From Halarchaeum rubridurum (lineage in GTDB: Archaea; Halobacteriota; Halobacteria; Halobacteriales; Halobacteriaceae): a stretch of 64,000 nucleotides of DNA. The position numbers were made by a program, and so were the translations under genes. The notes beneath the pieces are model-generated. The model did not search any database and was not told the origin of the DNA. It worked only from the letters and a program-made list of their open reading frames with translations. Position 1 is the first letter of the stretch; each line of letters begins with the position of its first letter. This document shows, piece by piece, positions 24,344 to 34,100 of this stretch. The stretch lies in NCBI RefSeq assembly GCF_014647115.1, contig NZ_BMOO01000004.1, forward strand, positions 1-64,000. Reading direction: 5' to 3'.

Positions 24344-26094
24344 CAGCGTTCACCCTCGCCGCTGACGCGGCCGCCGTAGACGACGCCGCGTTCGCCGTCG
24401 ACGGTGACGACGTCGCCGTCCGCGACCGCCTCGCTGAGCGCCGCGCTCCCGACCATCGGGAGGTCGAGTTCGCGCGCGACCATCGCCGCGTACCCGGTCA
24501 AGCCGGTGTCGGCGCTGATGACGCCCGCGAGTCGCTCCAGGTCGCCCTCGAACTCGCCCTCGAAGTCGGCGGAGAGGACGGCGATGGCACCGTCGGGGGC
24601 GTCCGCGAGGTCGCCGTCCGCGACGCGGTAGACGGGGCCGCTCACGCGACCGCCGACGACCGACCGGCCGGTGGCGACCGTCTCGGCCGCGACGTGGACC
24701 TTCAGCGTGTTCGTCGTGTCCGTCCCGTCGAGTTCGGTCATCATCCCGGAGATGACGACGACGGTGTCGCCGGAGTCGACGACGCCGGCGTCGATGGCCG
24801 CCGAGACGGCGTTCTCGATAACGGCGGAGGCCCCGCCGGTCGTGTAGTCGGCGTACTGGGGCGCGATGCCACAGGAGAGCGCGAGGTGCCGCCGAACGTC
24901 GTCGTTCGGCGTCGTCGCCACGACCGGCATCGCGGGACGGAACTTCGCGGCCTTCCGCGCGGTGTAGCCGGATTCGGAGGCGACGACGACCGCGCTCGCG
25001 TCCACGTCGCGCGCGAGGTAGCGCGCGGAGCGCGCGAGCGCGTCCGTCCGTGAGTCGTCCGCCTTCGGGACGCGCTGTTCGCGGAGTTCGTCGTACTCGT
25101 CGCTCGCCTCGGCCTCGCGGACGATGCGGTCCATCGTCTCGACGACGTGGACCGGGTCGTCGCCGACCGCGGTCTCCGCCGAGAGCATCACGCCGTCCGT
25201 GCCGTCGAGGACGGCGTTGGCGACGTCACTCGCCTCCGCGCGGGTGGGCCGGCGGGAGTGGACCATCGAGTCCAGCATCTCCGTCGCCGTGATGACCGGC
25301 GACCCCGCCTCGCGGCACTTGCGGATGATTCGCTTTTGGGTCACCGGGACGTCCTCCATCGGGCACTCGACGCCGAGGTCGCCGCGCGCGACCATCACGC
25401 CGTAGGCGGCGTCGATTATCTCGTCGAGGTTCTCGACCGCGCCCGCCCGCTCGATCTTGGCGATTATCGGGATGTCCGCGCCGAACTCCTCCAGCGTCGA
25501 GGAAATCTCGTAGACGTCGTCCGCGCTCCGGACGAACGACGCCGCGACGAAGTCCGCGTGCTCCTCCGCGGCGAGTTCGAGGTCGCGGCGGTCCTTCTCC
25601 GTGACGACGTCGAGGTCGAGGTCGACGCCCGGGACGTTCACGCCCTTTCGGGAGCCGAGTTCGCCGCCGCTGACGACGTGTGCGGTGACGACGCCGTCCG
25701 CGACGGCCTCGACCCGCGTCTCGATGCGGCCGTCGTCGAGCAGGACGACGTCGCCGGGTTCGACCGCCGTGATGTCGTTCGAGAGGCCGATGCGCTCGGG
25801 CGTCGCGGTGTCGCCGACGGCGAACTCCACGGTCGCGTCCGTCTCGATCTCGATCGGGGCGTCTATCTCCGCCGTGCGGACCTCCGGACCCTGCGTGTCG
25901 AGCATCACCGCGAGGGGTTCGTCGGTGACGTCGTCGACCTGCCGGACGGTGTGAATCCGCTCGCGGCGGTCCGCCACCGTTCCGTGGCTCGCGTTCAGTC
26001 GTGCGACGCTCATCCCGGCGTCCGCGAGTTCGCGGACCGTCTCCCGGTCGTCCGTCGCCGGGCCGAGAGTGCAGATTATCTTCGCGTTCCTCAT
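24343..26094 (-). CDS. pyk: Pyruvate kinase with extra C-terminal domain
   Basis: 583 residues. The N-terminal barrel shows AKIICTLGPATDD, LNASHG, VMLDTQGPEVRT, AKIERAGAVENLDEI (catalytic Lys) and VARGDLGVE. The alpha/beta C domain is at about 345-475. Residues about 480-583 form a PEP-utiliser mobile domain as in some Bacillus enzymes, but the phosphohistidine motif (usually G-G-x-T-S-H) reads TGLTGYAA, so the His is lost. It makes pyruvate and ATP from phosphoenolpyruvate. Coupled to the small membrane protein downstream. Confidence 0.95.
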   Translation of the reverse strand: MRNAKIICTLGPATDDRETVRELADAGMSVARLNASHGTVADRRERIHTVRQVDDVTDEPLAVMLDTQGPEVRTAEIDAPIEIETDATVEFAVGDTATPERIGLSNDITAVEPGDVVLLDDGRIETRVEAVADGVVTAHVVSGGELGSRKGVNVPGVDLDLDVVTEKDRRDLELAAEEHADFVAASFVRSADDVYEISSTLEEFGADIPIIAKIERAGAVENLDEIIDAAYGVMVARGDLGVECPMEDVPVTQKRIIRKCREAGSPVITATEMLDSMVHSRRPTRAEASDVANAVLDGTDGVMLSAETAVGDDPVHVVETMDRIVREAEASDEYDELREQRVPKADDSRTDALARSARYLARDVDASAVVVASESGYTARKAAKFRPAMPVVATTPNDDVRRHLALSCGIAPQYADYTTGGASAVIENAVSAAIDAGVVDSGDTVVVISGMMTELDGTDTTNTLKVHVAAETVATGRSVVGGRVSGPVYRVADGDLADAPDGAIAVLSADFEGEFEGDLERLAGVISADTGLTGYAAMVARELDLPMVGSAALSEAVADGDVVTVDGERGVVYGGRVSGEGER

Positions 26095-26203
26095 TGTCGC
26101 CCGCTTCGCTCGCGGTGCGGTAAAAGGTCGGGGGTTACTACGTCCCGAGTTCCATTTCTCGAACTGGCGCTACGCTCTTCCCCACGGGGCGCCTACGCGG
26201 CGT

Positions 26204-26689
26204 ATGGGCCCGAGGACACGAATCGTCAGCGTACTGCTCGTCGCCGCGTTCCTCGTCGCCGTCGCACCCGGGAGCGTCGCGGCGGCCGGCGACTGCACCA
26301 CCGGTGAGGTCGCGCACTCGGACGTCGAGGCGTTCGTCGCCGGCTACAACGACAGCACGGACCGGCTCCCCGGGCTGCTCCGCGACCGCCTCGCGGACGA
26401 GCGCGTCGCCGTCGACGTCGGCGGCGTGAACGCCACCTACACCCTGCACACGAACGGGAGCGCGCACGTCACGACGGTCGAGAACGGGAGCGTCGACCCG
26501 ACGCTCCGCGTGACGACGACCGCGAGCGTCGTCTGTAACGCCACGGCGTCCGACGACCCCGCGGGCGCGATGCTCGCCGCCTACGACCGCGGTGACGTCG
26601 ACGTCGAGGGCGTCGGCATCGTCCGCGGCGCGGCCGTCACGGTCGGGAAGGCCGCCTACGGCGTCGGGAGCGCCCTCGGCATCTGGTGA
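26204..26689 (+). CDS. Secreted protein of unknown function
   Basis: 161 residues from the ATG at 26204. A Sec-type signal peptide (RTRIVSVLLVAAFLVAVAPG, cleavage after SVAAA near residue 27) precedes an exported domain with two cysteines (DCTTGEV, VVCNATAS) that could form a disulfide and several NxS/T sequons (NDST, NATY, NGS, NATA) for N-glycosylation. The C terminus GVGIVRGAAVTVGKAAYGVGSALG is amphipathic. No catalytic motif is visible. Confidence 0.7.
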   Translation: MGPRTRIVSVLLVAAFLVAVAPGSVAAAGDCTTGEVAHSDVEAFVAGYNDSTDRLPGLLRDRLADERVAVDVGGVNATYTLHTNGSAHVTTVENGSVDPTLRVTTTASVVCNATASDDPAGAMLAAYDRGDVDVEGVGIVRGAAVTVGKAAYGVGSALGIW

Positions 26690-26710
26690 GGGCGAGAGTG
26701 AGGAGCGACC

Positions 26711-27769
26711 TCAGACGACCCCGGTTTTCGCCACGGCCTCGCGCGCCGCGGCCTCGCTGAGACCGTTCCCGAGAATCGTGTAGCGGTCCCTGATCTCGTG
26801 GGCGGTCGTGAGCGCCTCCAGGAGTTCGTCGTCGTCGATGCCGAGCGCCGCGGCCGTCGTCGGCGCGTCGATGGCGTCGAGGGCGTCGCGGACGGCGCGC
26901 CAGTCGCCGCGCTCGCCGCTGTGGAGGTACTCGGTGACGATGGCGGCGACGCCGACCTGGTGGCCGTGGAGCGCCTTCCCGGGCGCGATGCGGTCGAGCT
27001 GGTGGCTCACGAGGTGCTCCGCGCCCGACGCCGGCCGCGAGGAGCCCGCGATGCTCATGGCGACGCCCGAGGAGACGAGCGCCTTCACGACCATCCACGC
27101 CGCCTCCTCCAGGCCCGGTCGGACGCTGTCCGCGCTCTCCACGAGGAGTTCGGCGGTCATCTCCGCGAGCGCCGCCGCGTACTCGCTGTATTCGACGTTC
27201 TTCAGCCGGTTCGCCAGCCGCCAATCCTTCACGGCGGTGTAGTTCGAGATGATGTCCGCACAACCCGCGGTCGTGAGCTCCCACGGCGCGTCGGCGAGCA
27301 CGCCCGTGTCCGCGACGACGGCGACCGGCGGGTCCGCGGCCACGCTGTGACGCGTATCGCCCTCGGGGACGGAGCCGCGCCCGGAGACGATGCCGTCGTG
27401 GCTCGCCGCCGTCGGGACGGAGACGAATCCGAGGTCGCAGCGGTCGCTCGCCATCTTGGCGATGTCGATGGCCTTCCCGCCGCCGACGCCGATCAGGTAC
27501 GCGACCTCGGCGGCCTCGGCGGCGTCGATGACGCGCTCCACCGCGTCGAAGCTCGCGGTGTCGACCTCGACGAGACCGGGGTCCGTGCCGGCCGCCTCGT
27601 ACTGCGCGACGATGTCCGCCGCCGCCACCTCCTTCGGCGTCGGGCTCGTGACGACGAGCGGCCGCCCGCGGAGGTGCGTGTCCGCGACGACGTCCCGGAC
27701 GTCCCCGAGGACGTCGTGGCCGACCACCACGTTCCGCGGGAGCTTGATCCACGACGTTTTGGTGAACAT
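26711..27769 (-). CDS. egsA: sn-glycerol-1-phosphate dehydrogenase
   Basis: 352 residues. The NAD-binding GVGGGKAIDIAK, VPTAASHDGIVSGRGS, and metal ligands in CADIISNYTA, GAEHLVSHQLD and LHGHQVG match archaeal G1P dehydrogenase. The enzyme makes the glycerol backbone of ether lipids with archaeal stereochemistry from dihydroxyacetone phosphate. It stands alone, convergent with the secreted-protein gene. Confidence 0.95.
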   Translation of the reverse strand: MFTKTSWIKLPRNVVVGHDVLGDVRDVVADTHLRGRPLVVTSPTPKEVAAADIVAQYEAAGTDPGLVEVDTASFDAVERVIDAAEAAEVAYLIGVGGGKAIDIAKMASDRCDLGFVSVPTAASHDGIVSGRGSVPEGDTRHSVAADPPVAVVADTGVLADAPWELTTAGCADIISNYTAVKDWRLANRLKNVEYSEYAAALAEMTAELLVESADSVRPGLEEAAWMVVKALVSSGVAMSIAGSSRPASGAEHLVSHQLDRIAPGKALHGHQVGVAAIVTEYLHSGERGDWRAVRDALDAIDAPTTAAALGIDDDELLEALTTAHEIRDRYTILGNGLSEAAAREAVAKTGVV

Positions 27770-27815
27770 ACCGGCCCGTCGGGGGCGCGCGACAAAGCGG
27801 TTGTCCTCTCCGCCC

Positions 27816-28805
27816 TCAGATAGTGTCGAGGACGGAGAGGACCGTCTCCTCCGCCGCCCGGTCCGGGCCGTGTTCGGTCCCGGTCCGGTCGCTCTCGCGG
27901 TGGTCGGCGGCCGTGCGCGCCATCGCCTCCCCGACGGGCGTCGAGGACCAGCCGAGCGCGGCCAGCTTGTGCGTATCGAGCAGGTGCGGCGCGGGCCGGT
28001 AGAGCGGGAACGACCCGAGGTCGAGGCCCGCGGTCGAGAGTTCGCGGTCGCTCGCGCGGACGAGTTCGACGTCGGTGTCGAGGGCGTCCGCCGCCGCGCG
28101 CACCGTGTCCGCGAGCGTGAGCGCGTTCCGGTCCCCGACGTTGTACGCCTCCCCCGGCGTCCCCGACTCGGCGACGATTCGGAGCGCGGACGCGACGTCC
28201 TCGACGTACGCGCGCTGCCAGAGGTTCGTCCCGTCGCCGGGGACGACGACCCGGTCGTGCGTCCCGACGCGGTGCAGCCAGTAGTCGAGGCGCTCCGTGT
28301 AGTCGTGGGGGCCGTAGACGACCGTCGGGCGCACCGCCATCGCGTTCACGCCGCGCTCGGCCGCGCGAAAGACCATCCGGTCGCCCTCCGCCTTCCGGTT
28401 GCCGTACGTCGCGTCGGTATCGTCGGCGGCCTGGTCCGCCGAGCAGTCCCGAAGCGGCGTCTCCCCCTCGCGCTTCGGGACATCGTCGGCCGCGTACGAC
28501 GCCCCCGAGGAGACGTAGACGTACGCGCCGACGTCCGCGAATATCTCCGTCGCCTTCCGGACGTCCCGCGGGTGGTAGGCCGCGCAGTCGACCACGACCT
28601 CGGGTTCGACCTCCCGTTTCGCCGTGAGGAGTTCGCGGTCGTTCGCCCGGTCCCCCTCGTAGTGATGAACGCCGTCCCGCTCCGCGAAGGGGTTCGCGTG
28701 CTCCCCGCGGTTGAACACCGTCACCCGGTAGTCGTGCGCCAGTAACTCCTCGACCGTGTGCCGGCCGATGAACCGCGTCCCGCCGACGACGAGCGCTTCG
28801 TCCAT
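27816..28805 (-). CDS. NAD-dependent epimerase/dehydratase (extended SDR)
   Basis: 329 residues from the ATG at 28805 (MDEALVVGGTRFIGRHT). GGTRFIG is the dinucleotide motif, and VDCAAYHPRDV, YVSSGASYAADD, TYGNRKAEGD (catalytic Tyr, Lys) and VRPTVVYGPHDY follow. It resembles the archaeal and plastid CSP41-like epimerases. The substrate may be a nucleotide sugar, which is not provable here. It lies 46 bases upstream of egsA on the same strand. Confidence 0.85.
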   Translation of the reverse strand: MDEALVVGGTRFIGRHTVEELLAHDYRVTVFNRGEHANPFAERDGVHHYEGDRANDRELLTAKREVEPEVVVDCAAYHPRDVRKATEIFADVGAYVYVSSGASYAADDVPKREGETPLRDCSADQAADDTDATYGNRKAEGDRMVFRAAERGVNAMAVRPTVVYGPHDYTERLDYWLHRVGTHDRVVVPGDGTNLWQRAYVEDVASALRIVAESGTPGEAYNVGDRNALTLADTVRAAADALDTDVELVRASDRELSTAGLDLGSFPLYRPAPHLLDTHKLAALGWSSTPVGEAMARTAADHRESDRTGTEHGPDRAAEETVLSVLDTI

Positions 28806-28856
28806 ACCGACGGATCGCGCGGCCCGCAAAAAGGGGTGACGGGCTCGGTCGATAGC

Positions 28857-29420
28857 TCAGACGACGCGGAAGCGCGCGACGTACGCCGTCCATCCGTCGT
28901 CGCCCTGCGCCGCGACGCTGAACGCGTACGTCCCGTCGTCGAGGTCGAGCGGCCCGCAGCCAATCGCGTCGTCCTCGGGCGTCGGTGCCGTCCCCACGCC
29001 GAGCAGCCACGCCTGCGACGCCCCCGGCGGGAGCTCGCGCCACGGTTCGACCGTCGCGTCCGGCGCGACCCGTTCCCAGCCGGCCGCCGTCTCGCGGTGG
29101 ACCGCCCAGTCGTAGGGGTTCGTGCCGAGCGTCGACGCGCCGCCGTTCGACAGCGTGAAGCGAAGCGTCCCCGGCGCACCGAGGGACGTCGCCGACGGCC
29201 GGAGGACGACGGGCGCATCCGCGCCCGTCGTTGCCGCACAGACCGTCCGGTCGGCGTCGCGGAGCGCCGGACAGCTCTCCTCGACGGGGGTCGTGGTCGT
29301 CCCGTCGCCCCCGCCGTCGGTGCCGTTCCCGTCGGTCCCCGAGCCGTTCGTGCAGCCGGCGAGCGCGACGCTCACCGAACCGGCGAGTACGGCACAGAGA
29401 CGGCGTCGTGAGAGCGGCAT
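28857..29420 (-). CDS. Lipoprotein of unknown function
   Basis: 187 residues. RRR near the N terminus, a hydrophobic run and the lipobox LAGC (Cys about residue 22) mark a twin-arginine-like haloarchaeal lipoprotein signal. A Gly/Thr/Asp-rich linker follows. The mature domain (LRFTLSNGGASTLGTNPYDWAVHRE, LPPGASQAWLLG) looks like an Ig-like beta sandwich. No enzyme motif is seen. Confidence 0.72.
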   Translation of the reverse strand: MPLSRRRLCAVLAGSVSVALAGCTNGSGTDGNGTDGGGDGTTTTPVEESCPALRDADRTVCAATTGADAPVVLRPSATSLGAPGTLRFTLSNGGASTLGTNPYDWAVHRETAAGWERVAPDATVEPWRELPPGASQAWLLGVGTAPTPEDDAIGCGPLDLDDGTYAFSVAAQGDDGWTAYVARFRVV

Positions 29421-29486
29421 ACCGTCGTCGACGCGTCGGACGCGAAAAGCCGTTTCGGGGGGTGAAACGCGCGTTTCAGCCGGCGG

Positions 29487-32400
29487 TTAGTCCGCGCGGC
29501 CGGTCGCCTCGGGTTCGCTCGCCGCGGGCGCGGGGAGCGACTTGCGCGCGTCGTCCTCCGGGCGCTCCGCGATGGCGTCCGCGTAGGCGTCCGGCATGAC
29601 CTTCACGAAGTCGTCGCGGGCGTCCGACCACGTGCCGAGGAGGGTGGCGGCGCGGTCCGAGTCCGTGTACGCCTCGTGGTTCTGCACGAGCCGGCGGAGC
29701 ATCGCCTCGTCCTTATCGGAGAGGTCGTCTTCCAGGGTGACCATCCCGGCGTTGGCCTTCTCGGCGAGTTCGTCGTCGGGGTCGTAGACGTAGGCGATCC
29801 CGCCGCTCATCCCGGCCGCGAAGTTGCGCCCGACGTCGCCCAGCACGGCGACGACGCCGCCCGTCATGTACTCGCAGCCGTGGTCGCCGACGCCCTCGAC
29901 GACGGCCTTGACGCCGGAGTTCCGGACGCCAAAGCGCTCGCCGGCCGTCCCGTTGACGTAGAGTTCGCCGTCGGTCGCGCCGTAGAGCGCGACGTTCCCG
30001 ATGAGGGTGTTCGTCGCGGGGTCGAAGGGGGCCTCGTTGGGCGTGTTCACGACGACCTTCCCGCCGGACATGCCCTTGCCGACGTAGTCGTTCGCCGCGC
30101 CCGTGAGGTTGAGCGTGACGCCCTGCGCGAGCCACGCGCCGAAGGACTGCCCGGCGATGCCGTCGAGGTCGAGCGACACCGTGTCGTCCGGGAGCCCGTC
30201 GCCGCCGTGCGCCGTCGAGACGGCGTTCGAGAGCACGCCGCCGACCGCGCGGTCGACGTTCGTCACGTCGGTCTCGACGCGGACGGAGTCGCCGGCCTCG
30301 ATGGCGTCGCCGACCGCCTCCAGGACGTCCCAGTCGAAGTGCTCGTCGTGGTCGGTGTCCTGCTCGCGCGTCCGGTGGCGGTCGTCGTTGTCGACGGGGT
30401 CCGCGATGACGCGCGAGAGGTCGAGCGTCCGGGCCTTCGGGTGGTCGACGTCGCGCTGGTCGAGCAGCTCGGTCCGCCCGACCATCTCGTCGAGCTCCGT
30501 GAAGCCGAGCTCGGCCATGATCTCACGCAGCTCCTGCGCGACGAACATCATGAAGTTCACGACGTGCTCGGGCTGGCCGGGGAAGCGCTCGCGGAGCTTC
30601 TCGGACTGCGTCGCGATGCCGACCGGGCAGGTGTTCGCGTGACACTGCCGGGCCATCACGCACCCCGAGGTGACGAGGCTGCCCGTCCCGAAGGCGAACT
30701 CCTCGGCGCCGAGGAGCGCGCCGATGGCGACGTCGCGGCCCGTCTTGAGCCCGCCGTCGACGCGGAGCGTGACCCGGGAACGCAGGCCGGTCTCGCGGAG
30801 GAGCTGGTTCGCCTCCGCGAGGCCGAGCTCCCACGGGAGGCCGGCGTGCTTGATCGAGGTCTTCGGGGACGCGCCCGTCCCGCCGGCGTGCCCGGAGATG
30901 TGGATGCAGTCCGCCTTCGCCTTGGCGACGCCGGCGGCGATGGTGCCGATGCCGGCCTCGGAGACGAGCTTCACGTGCACGCGGGCGTCCGGGTTGCCCG
31001 AGCGCAGGTCGTAGATGAGCTGCTTGAGGTCCTCGATGGAGTAGATGTCGTGTTGGGGCGGCGGGCTGATGAGGCCGACGCCGGGCGTCGAGTAGCGGAC
31101 GCCCGCGATCATCTCGTTCACCTTCGAGCCGGGGAGGTGGCCGCCCTCACCGGGTTTGGACCCCTGCGCCATCTTGATCTGCAGGTCCTCGGCCTCGGAG
31201 AGGTACTCCGAGGTGACGCCGAAGCGCCCGGAGGCGACCTGCTTGATCTTGCACTCGCGCTCGGTGTCGAAGCGCTCCGGGGGCTCGCCGCCCTCGCCGG
31301 TGTTCGCCTTCGCACCGATGGAGTTCATCGCCTCCGCGTTGTTCTCGTGGGCCTCGGGGCTCAGACTCCCGAGGCTCATCGCGGCCGTCGAGAAGCGCTC
31401 GACGATGTCCGCGGCGGGCTCGACGTCTTCGAGCGGGACGGCGTCGCGCTCCGAGCCGTCGATGTCGATGAGCCCGCGCAGCGTCTGGAGCTGCTGGGTC
31501 TGGTCGTCTATCAGCTCGGAGAACTCGCCGAACTGCTCGTAGTCGTCCGAGCGGACCGCGGCCTGCAGGGCGTTGACCGTCTGCGGGTTCCACTGGTGGA
31601 AGCGGCCGTTCGAGGTGTTCGTGAACTCGCCCTGTCGTTCGAGGTCGACGTCCTCGCTGCCGTACCCCTGCTGGTGGCGTTCGCGGAGGTCGTCCTCGAT
31701 CTCGTCGAGGCCGATGCCGCTCGTCTTGTTCGGCGTCCCCTCGAAGTACTCGTCGACGAGCCCGTCGTTCAGGCCGACCGCCTCGAATATCTGCGCGCCG
31801 CGGTAGGATTCGACCGTCGAGATGCCCATCTTGGACATCACCTTCAGCAGGCCCTGTTCGAGCGCGTCGACGTACGTGTCGACGGCTTCGGCGTCGTCCA
31901 TCCCGTCCGGGCCGGCGACGAGGTCCGTCACCGTCTCCATGGCGAGATAGGGGTTGACCGCGCCCGCGCCGTAGCCGACGAGCGTCGATATCTGGTGGAC
32001 GGTCCGGGGGTCGCCGGACTCGACGACGAGGCCGGCGCGCGTGCGCAGGCCCTCGCGGACGAGGTGGTGGTGGACGGCGCTCGTCGCCAGCAGGCTCGGG
32101 ACCGCGAGCCGGTCGCGCCCGACGTCGCGGTCGGAGAGCACGACGATCTCCGCGCCGTCGCGGATCGCGGCCTCGACCTCCGCCCGGACGTCCTCGACGG
32201 CGTCTTCGAGGTCCGTCTCGGGGTCGTAGGTGATGTCGACCGTGACGTCCGGGACGTCGGTGTCGCGGACGCGCGCGAGGTCGTTGTCCGTGAGGACCGG
32301 GGAGTCGAGGACGACCTGGTTCGCGTGCGCGGGCGTCTCGTCGAGGAGGTTGCGTTCGCGGCCCAGTCGGGTCTGGAGGGAGGTGACGACGTCCTCGCGG

Positions 32401-33971
32401 ATGTAGTCGATGGGCGGGTTCGTCACCTGCGCGAACATCTGGCGGAAGTAGCTGAACAGCGGGATGTTGAACTTCGAGAGCACCGCCAGCGGCGTGTCGT
32501 CGCCCATCGAGCCGACGGGGTCCTTCCCGGCGTCGAGCATCGGTTCGAGGACCTCGTTCAGCTCGTCGTGCGTGTAGCCGAAGGCGGCCTGGCGGGCGCG
32601 CAGCGCGTCGCCGTCACCGCTCGGGAGCGGGTTCTCGGCGTGCCCCTCGTAGTGGGTCTGCTCGGCGTCGACCCACTCGCCGTACTTCTCGTCGGTGAGG
32701 TCGTCGAAGACCTCCTCGTCGGGGATGACGCGCCCCTCGGCGGGGTCGGCGACGAAGAGCTGGCCGGGCTGGAGGCGGCCGCGCTCGGCCACCTCGGCCG
32801 CGGGCGTCTCGATGGCGCCCGCCTCGCTGCCCATGACGAGCGTGTTGTCCGTGGTGACCTCGTAGCGACACGGCCGGAGGCCGTTTCGGTCGAGGGCCGC
32901 GCCGACGCGGTCACCGTCGGTGCCGACGACGAGCGCGGGGCCGTCCCACGGCTCGATGAGCGAGGCGTGGTAGTCGTACCACTCCTGGCGCTCGTCGTCC
33001 ATCGCGTCGTCGCCCTCCCAGGCCTCCGGGATAAGCATCCGGAGGGCGTGGGGGAGGTCGCGCCCGCCTTGCATCAGGAGTTCGAGGGCGTTGTCGACGC
33101 TCGCGGTGTCGGACTGGTCGGGGTCGGGGATGACCGGCCGGACCGTGTCGAGTTCCTCGTCGCTGAAGCGCTCGCTCTCGACGTCGGACTCGCGGGCGCG
33201 CATCCAGTTGACGTTGCCCTTGATGGTGTTGAACTCGCCGTTGTGGACGATGTTCCGATAGGGGTGTGCGAGGTGCCACGCGCCGAGGGTGTTCGTGGAG
33301 AAGCGAGCGTGCACGAGGACGAACGTCGAGGCGAGACGCTCGTCCTGCAGGTCGAGGTAGTAGTCGCGGACCTGGTCGCCCTTCAGGAGGCCCTTGTAGA
33401 CGAGGGTCTGTCGGTCGAGCGAACAGACGTAGAAGCGCTCGTGGTCGACGGCCTTCTCGACGGCGCGTCGGCCGACGTAGAGCGCGCGGTCGAAGTCGTC
33501 GTCGTCCATGTAGTCGGCGGGGGTGACGACGAGCTGGGCGACGTGGGGTTCGGAGTCGAGGGCCGTCTGCCCGAGGTCGGCGTTGTCGGTCGGGACGTCG
33601 CGCCAGGCGACGACGTCGAGGCCGTGCTCGTCGAGGGCCTCGGCGACGGCGTCCTTGCTGTCGGCGCGCTCGTCGGCGTCCTGCGGGAGGAAGAACGACC
33701 CGACGGCGTACTGCTCGGGCAGGTCATCGATCTCGTCGGCGAAGAAGTCGTCGGGTATCTGAACGAGGATGCCGGCCCCGTCGCCGGTCTTCTTCTCCGC
33801 GCCGGTCGTGCCGCGGTGTTCGAGGTTCGCCAGAAGGTCGAGACCGTCGGAAACGACGTCGTGGCCGCCCTCACCGTCGAGGTCCATGACGACCCCGACG
33901 CCGCAGTTCGAGCGTGCCTCGGCCGGGTCCGCGAGGCGCCGGCCGCCGCTCCGTGCGTCGTGCTCAGTCAT
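29487..33971 (-). CDS. gltB: Glutamate synthase, large subunit type
   Basis: 1494 residues from the ATG at 33971. The class II glutaminase begins at SNCGVGVV with the catalytic Cys at residue 23, implying removal of a 22-residue propeptide. The central domain, FMN barrel (AGVRYSTPGVGLISPPPQHDIYS, GGTGASPKTSIKHAGLPWELG) and a 3Fe-4S site (CVMARQCHANTCPVG) follow, and the GxGxG helix (GMSGG repeats) closes the protein. No small subunit is adjacent, so a ferredoxin-dependent enzyme is likely, as in Haloferax mediterranei. The promoter carries two direct repeats. Confidence 0.96.
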   Translation of the reverse strand: MTEHDARSGGRRLADPAEARSNCGVGVVMDLDGEGGHDVVSDGLDLLANLEHRGTTGAEKKTGDGAGILVQIPDDFFADEIDDLPEQYAVGSFFLPQDADERADSKDAVAEALDEHGLDVVAWRDVPTDNADLGQTALDSEPHVAQLVVTPADYMDDDDFDRALYVGRRAVEKAVDHERFYVCSLDRQTLVYKGLLKGDQVRDYYLDLQDERLASTFVLVHARFSTNTLGAWHLAHPYRNIVHNGEFNTIKGNVNWMRARESDVESERFSDEELDTVRPVIPDPDQSDTASVDNALELLMQGGRDLPHALRMLIPEAWEGDDAMDDERQEWYDYHASLIEPWDGPALVVGTDGDRVGAALDRNGLRPCRYEVTTDNTLVMGSEAGAIETPAAEVAERGRLQPGQLFVADPAEGRVIPDEEVFDDLTDEKYGEWVDAEQTHYEGHAENPLPSGDGDALRARQAAFGYTHDELNEVLEPMLDAGKDPVGSMGDDTPLAVLSKFNIPLFSYFRQMFAQVTNPPIDYIREDVVTSLQTRLGRERNLLDETPAHANQVVLDSPVLTDNDLARVRDTDVPDVTVDITYDPETDLEDAVEDVRAEVEAAIRDGAEIVVLSDRDVGRDRLAVPSLLATSAVHHHLVREGLRTRAGLVVESGDPRTVHQISTLVGYGAGAVNPYLAMETVTDLVAGPDGMDDAEAVDTYVDALEQGLLKVMSKMGISTVESYRGAQIFEAVGLNDGLVDEYFEGTPNKTSGIGLDEIEDDLRERHQQGYGSEDVDLERQGEFTNTSNGRFHQWNPQTVNALQAAVRSDDYEQFGEFSELIDDQTQQLQTLRGLIDIDGSERDAVPLEDVEPAADIVERFSTAAMSLGSLSPEAHENNAEAMNSIGAKANTGEGGEPPERFDTERECKIKQVASGRFGVTSEYLSEAEDLQIKMAQGSKPGEGGHLPGSKVNEMIAGVRYSTPGVGLISPPPQHDIYSIEDLKQLIYDLRSGNPDARVHVKLVSEAGIGTIAAGVAKAKADCIHISGHAGGTGASPKTSIKHAGLPWELGLAEANQLLRETGLRSRVTLRVDGGLKTGRDVAIGALLGAEEFAFGTGSLVTSGCVMARQCHANTCPVGIATQSEKLRERFPGQPEHVVNFMMFVAQELREIMAELGFTELDEMVGRTELLDQRDVDHPKARTLDLSRVIADPVDNDDRHRTREQDTDHDEHFDWDVLEAVGDAIEAGDSVRVETDVTNVDRAVGGVLSNAVSTAHGGDGLPDDTVSLDLDGIAGQSFGAWLAQGVTLNLTGAANDYVGKGMSGGKVVVNTPNEAPFDPATNTLIGNVALYGATDGELYVNGTAGERFGVRNSGVKAVVEGVGDHGCEYMTGGVVAVLGDVGRNFAAGMSGGIAYVYDPDDELAEKANAGMVTLEDDLSDKDEAMLRRLVQNHEAYTDSDRAATLLGTWSDARDDFVKVMPDAYADAIAERPEDDARKSLPAPAASEPEATGRAD

Positions 33972-34020
33972 ATGTGACTGTAAGACACGCATCGGCGCAT
34001 AAAACACCTTCCATCAGCAC

Positions 34021-34057
34021 CTTAGGACATATAACCACAGCCTTAGACAATATAAGG
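34021..34057 (-). promoter_or_regulatory. gltB promoter with two 21-bp-spaced direct repeats
   Basis: On the plus strand, CTTAGGACATATAACC starts at 34021 and CTTAGACAATATAAGG at 34042. CTTAG and ATATAA recur exactly 21 bases apart (two helical turns). Read for gltB, each unit supplies a TTATAT box. The proximal one is about 60 bases before the ATG. The arrangement suggests a regulator binding cooperatively on one DNA face, for example an Lrp-type nitrogen regulator. Confidence 0.5.
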
Positions 34058-34100
34058 CCGACCCCTTCACAATCAATAACGAGAAACGGGGCGCGTCGCG

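Noticed and set aside
29676-33977. A very long plus-strand open frame opposite gltB
   Set aside because: It is the antisense shadow of gltB in GC-rich DNA, with Val/Asp/Leu/Arg-biased sequence and no domain. gltB matches its family from end to end.
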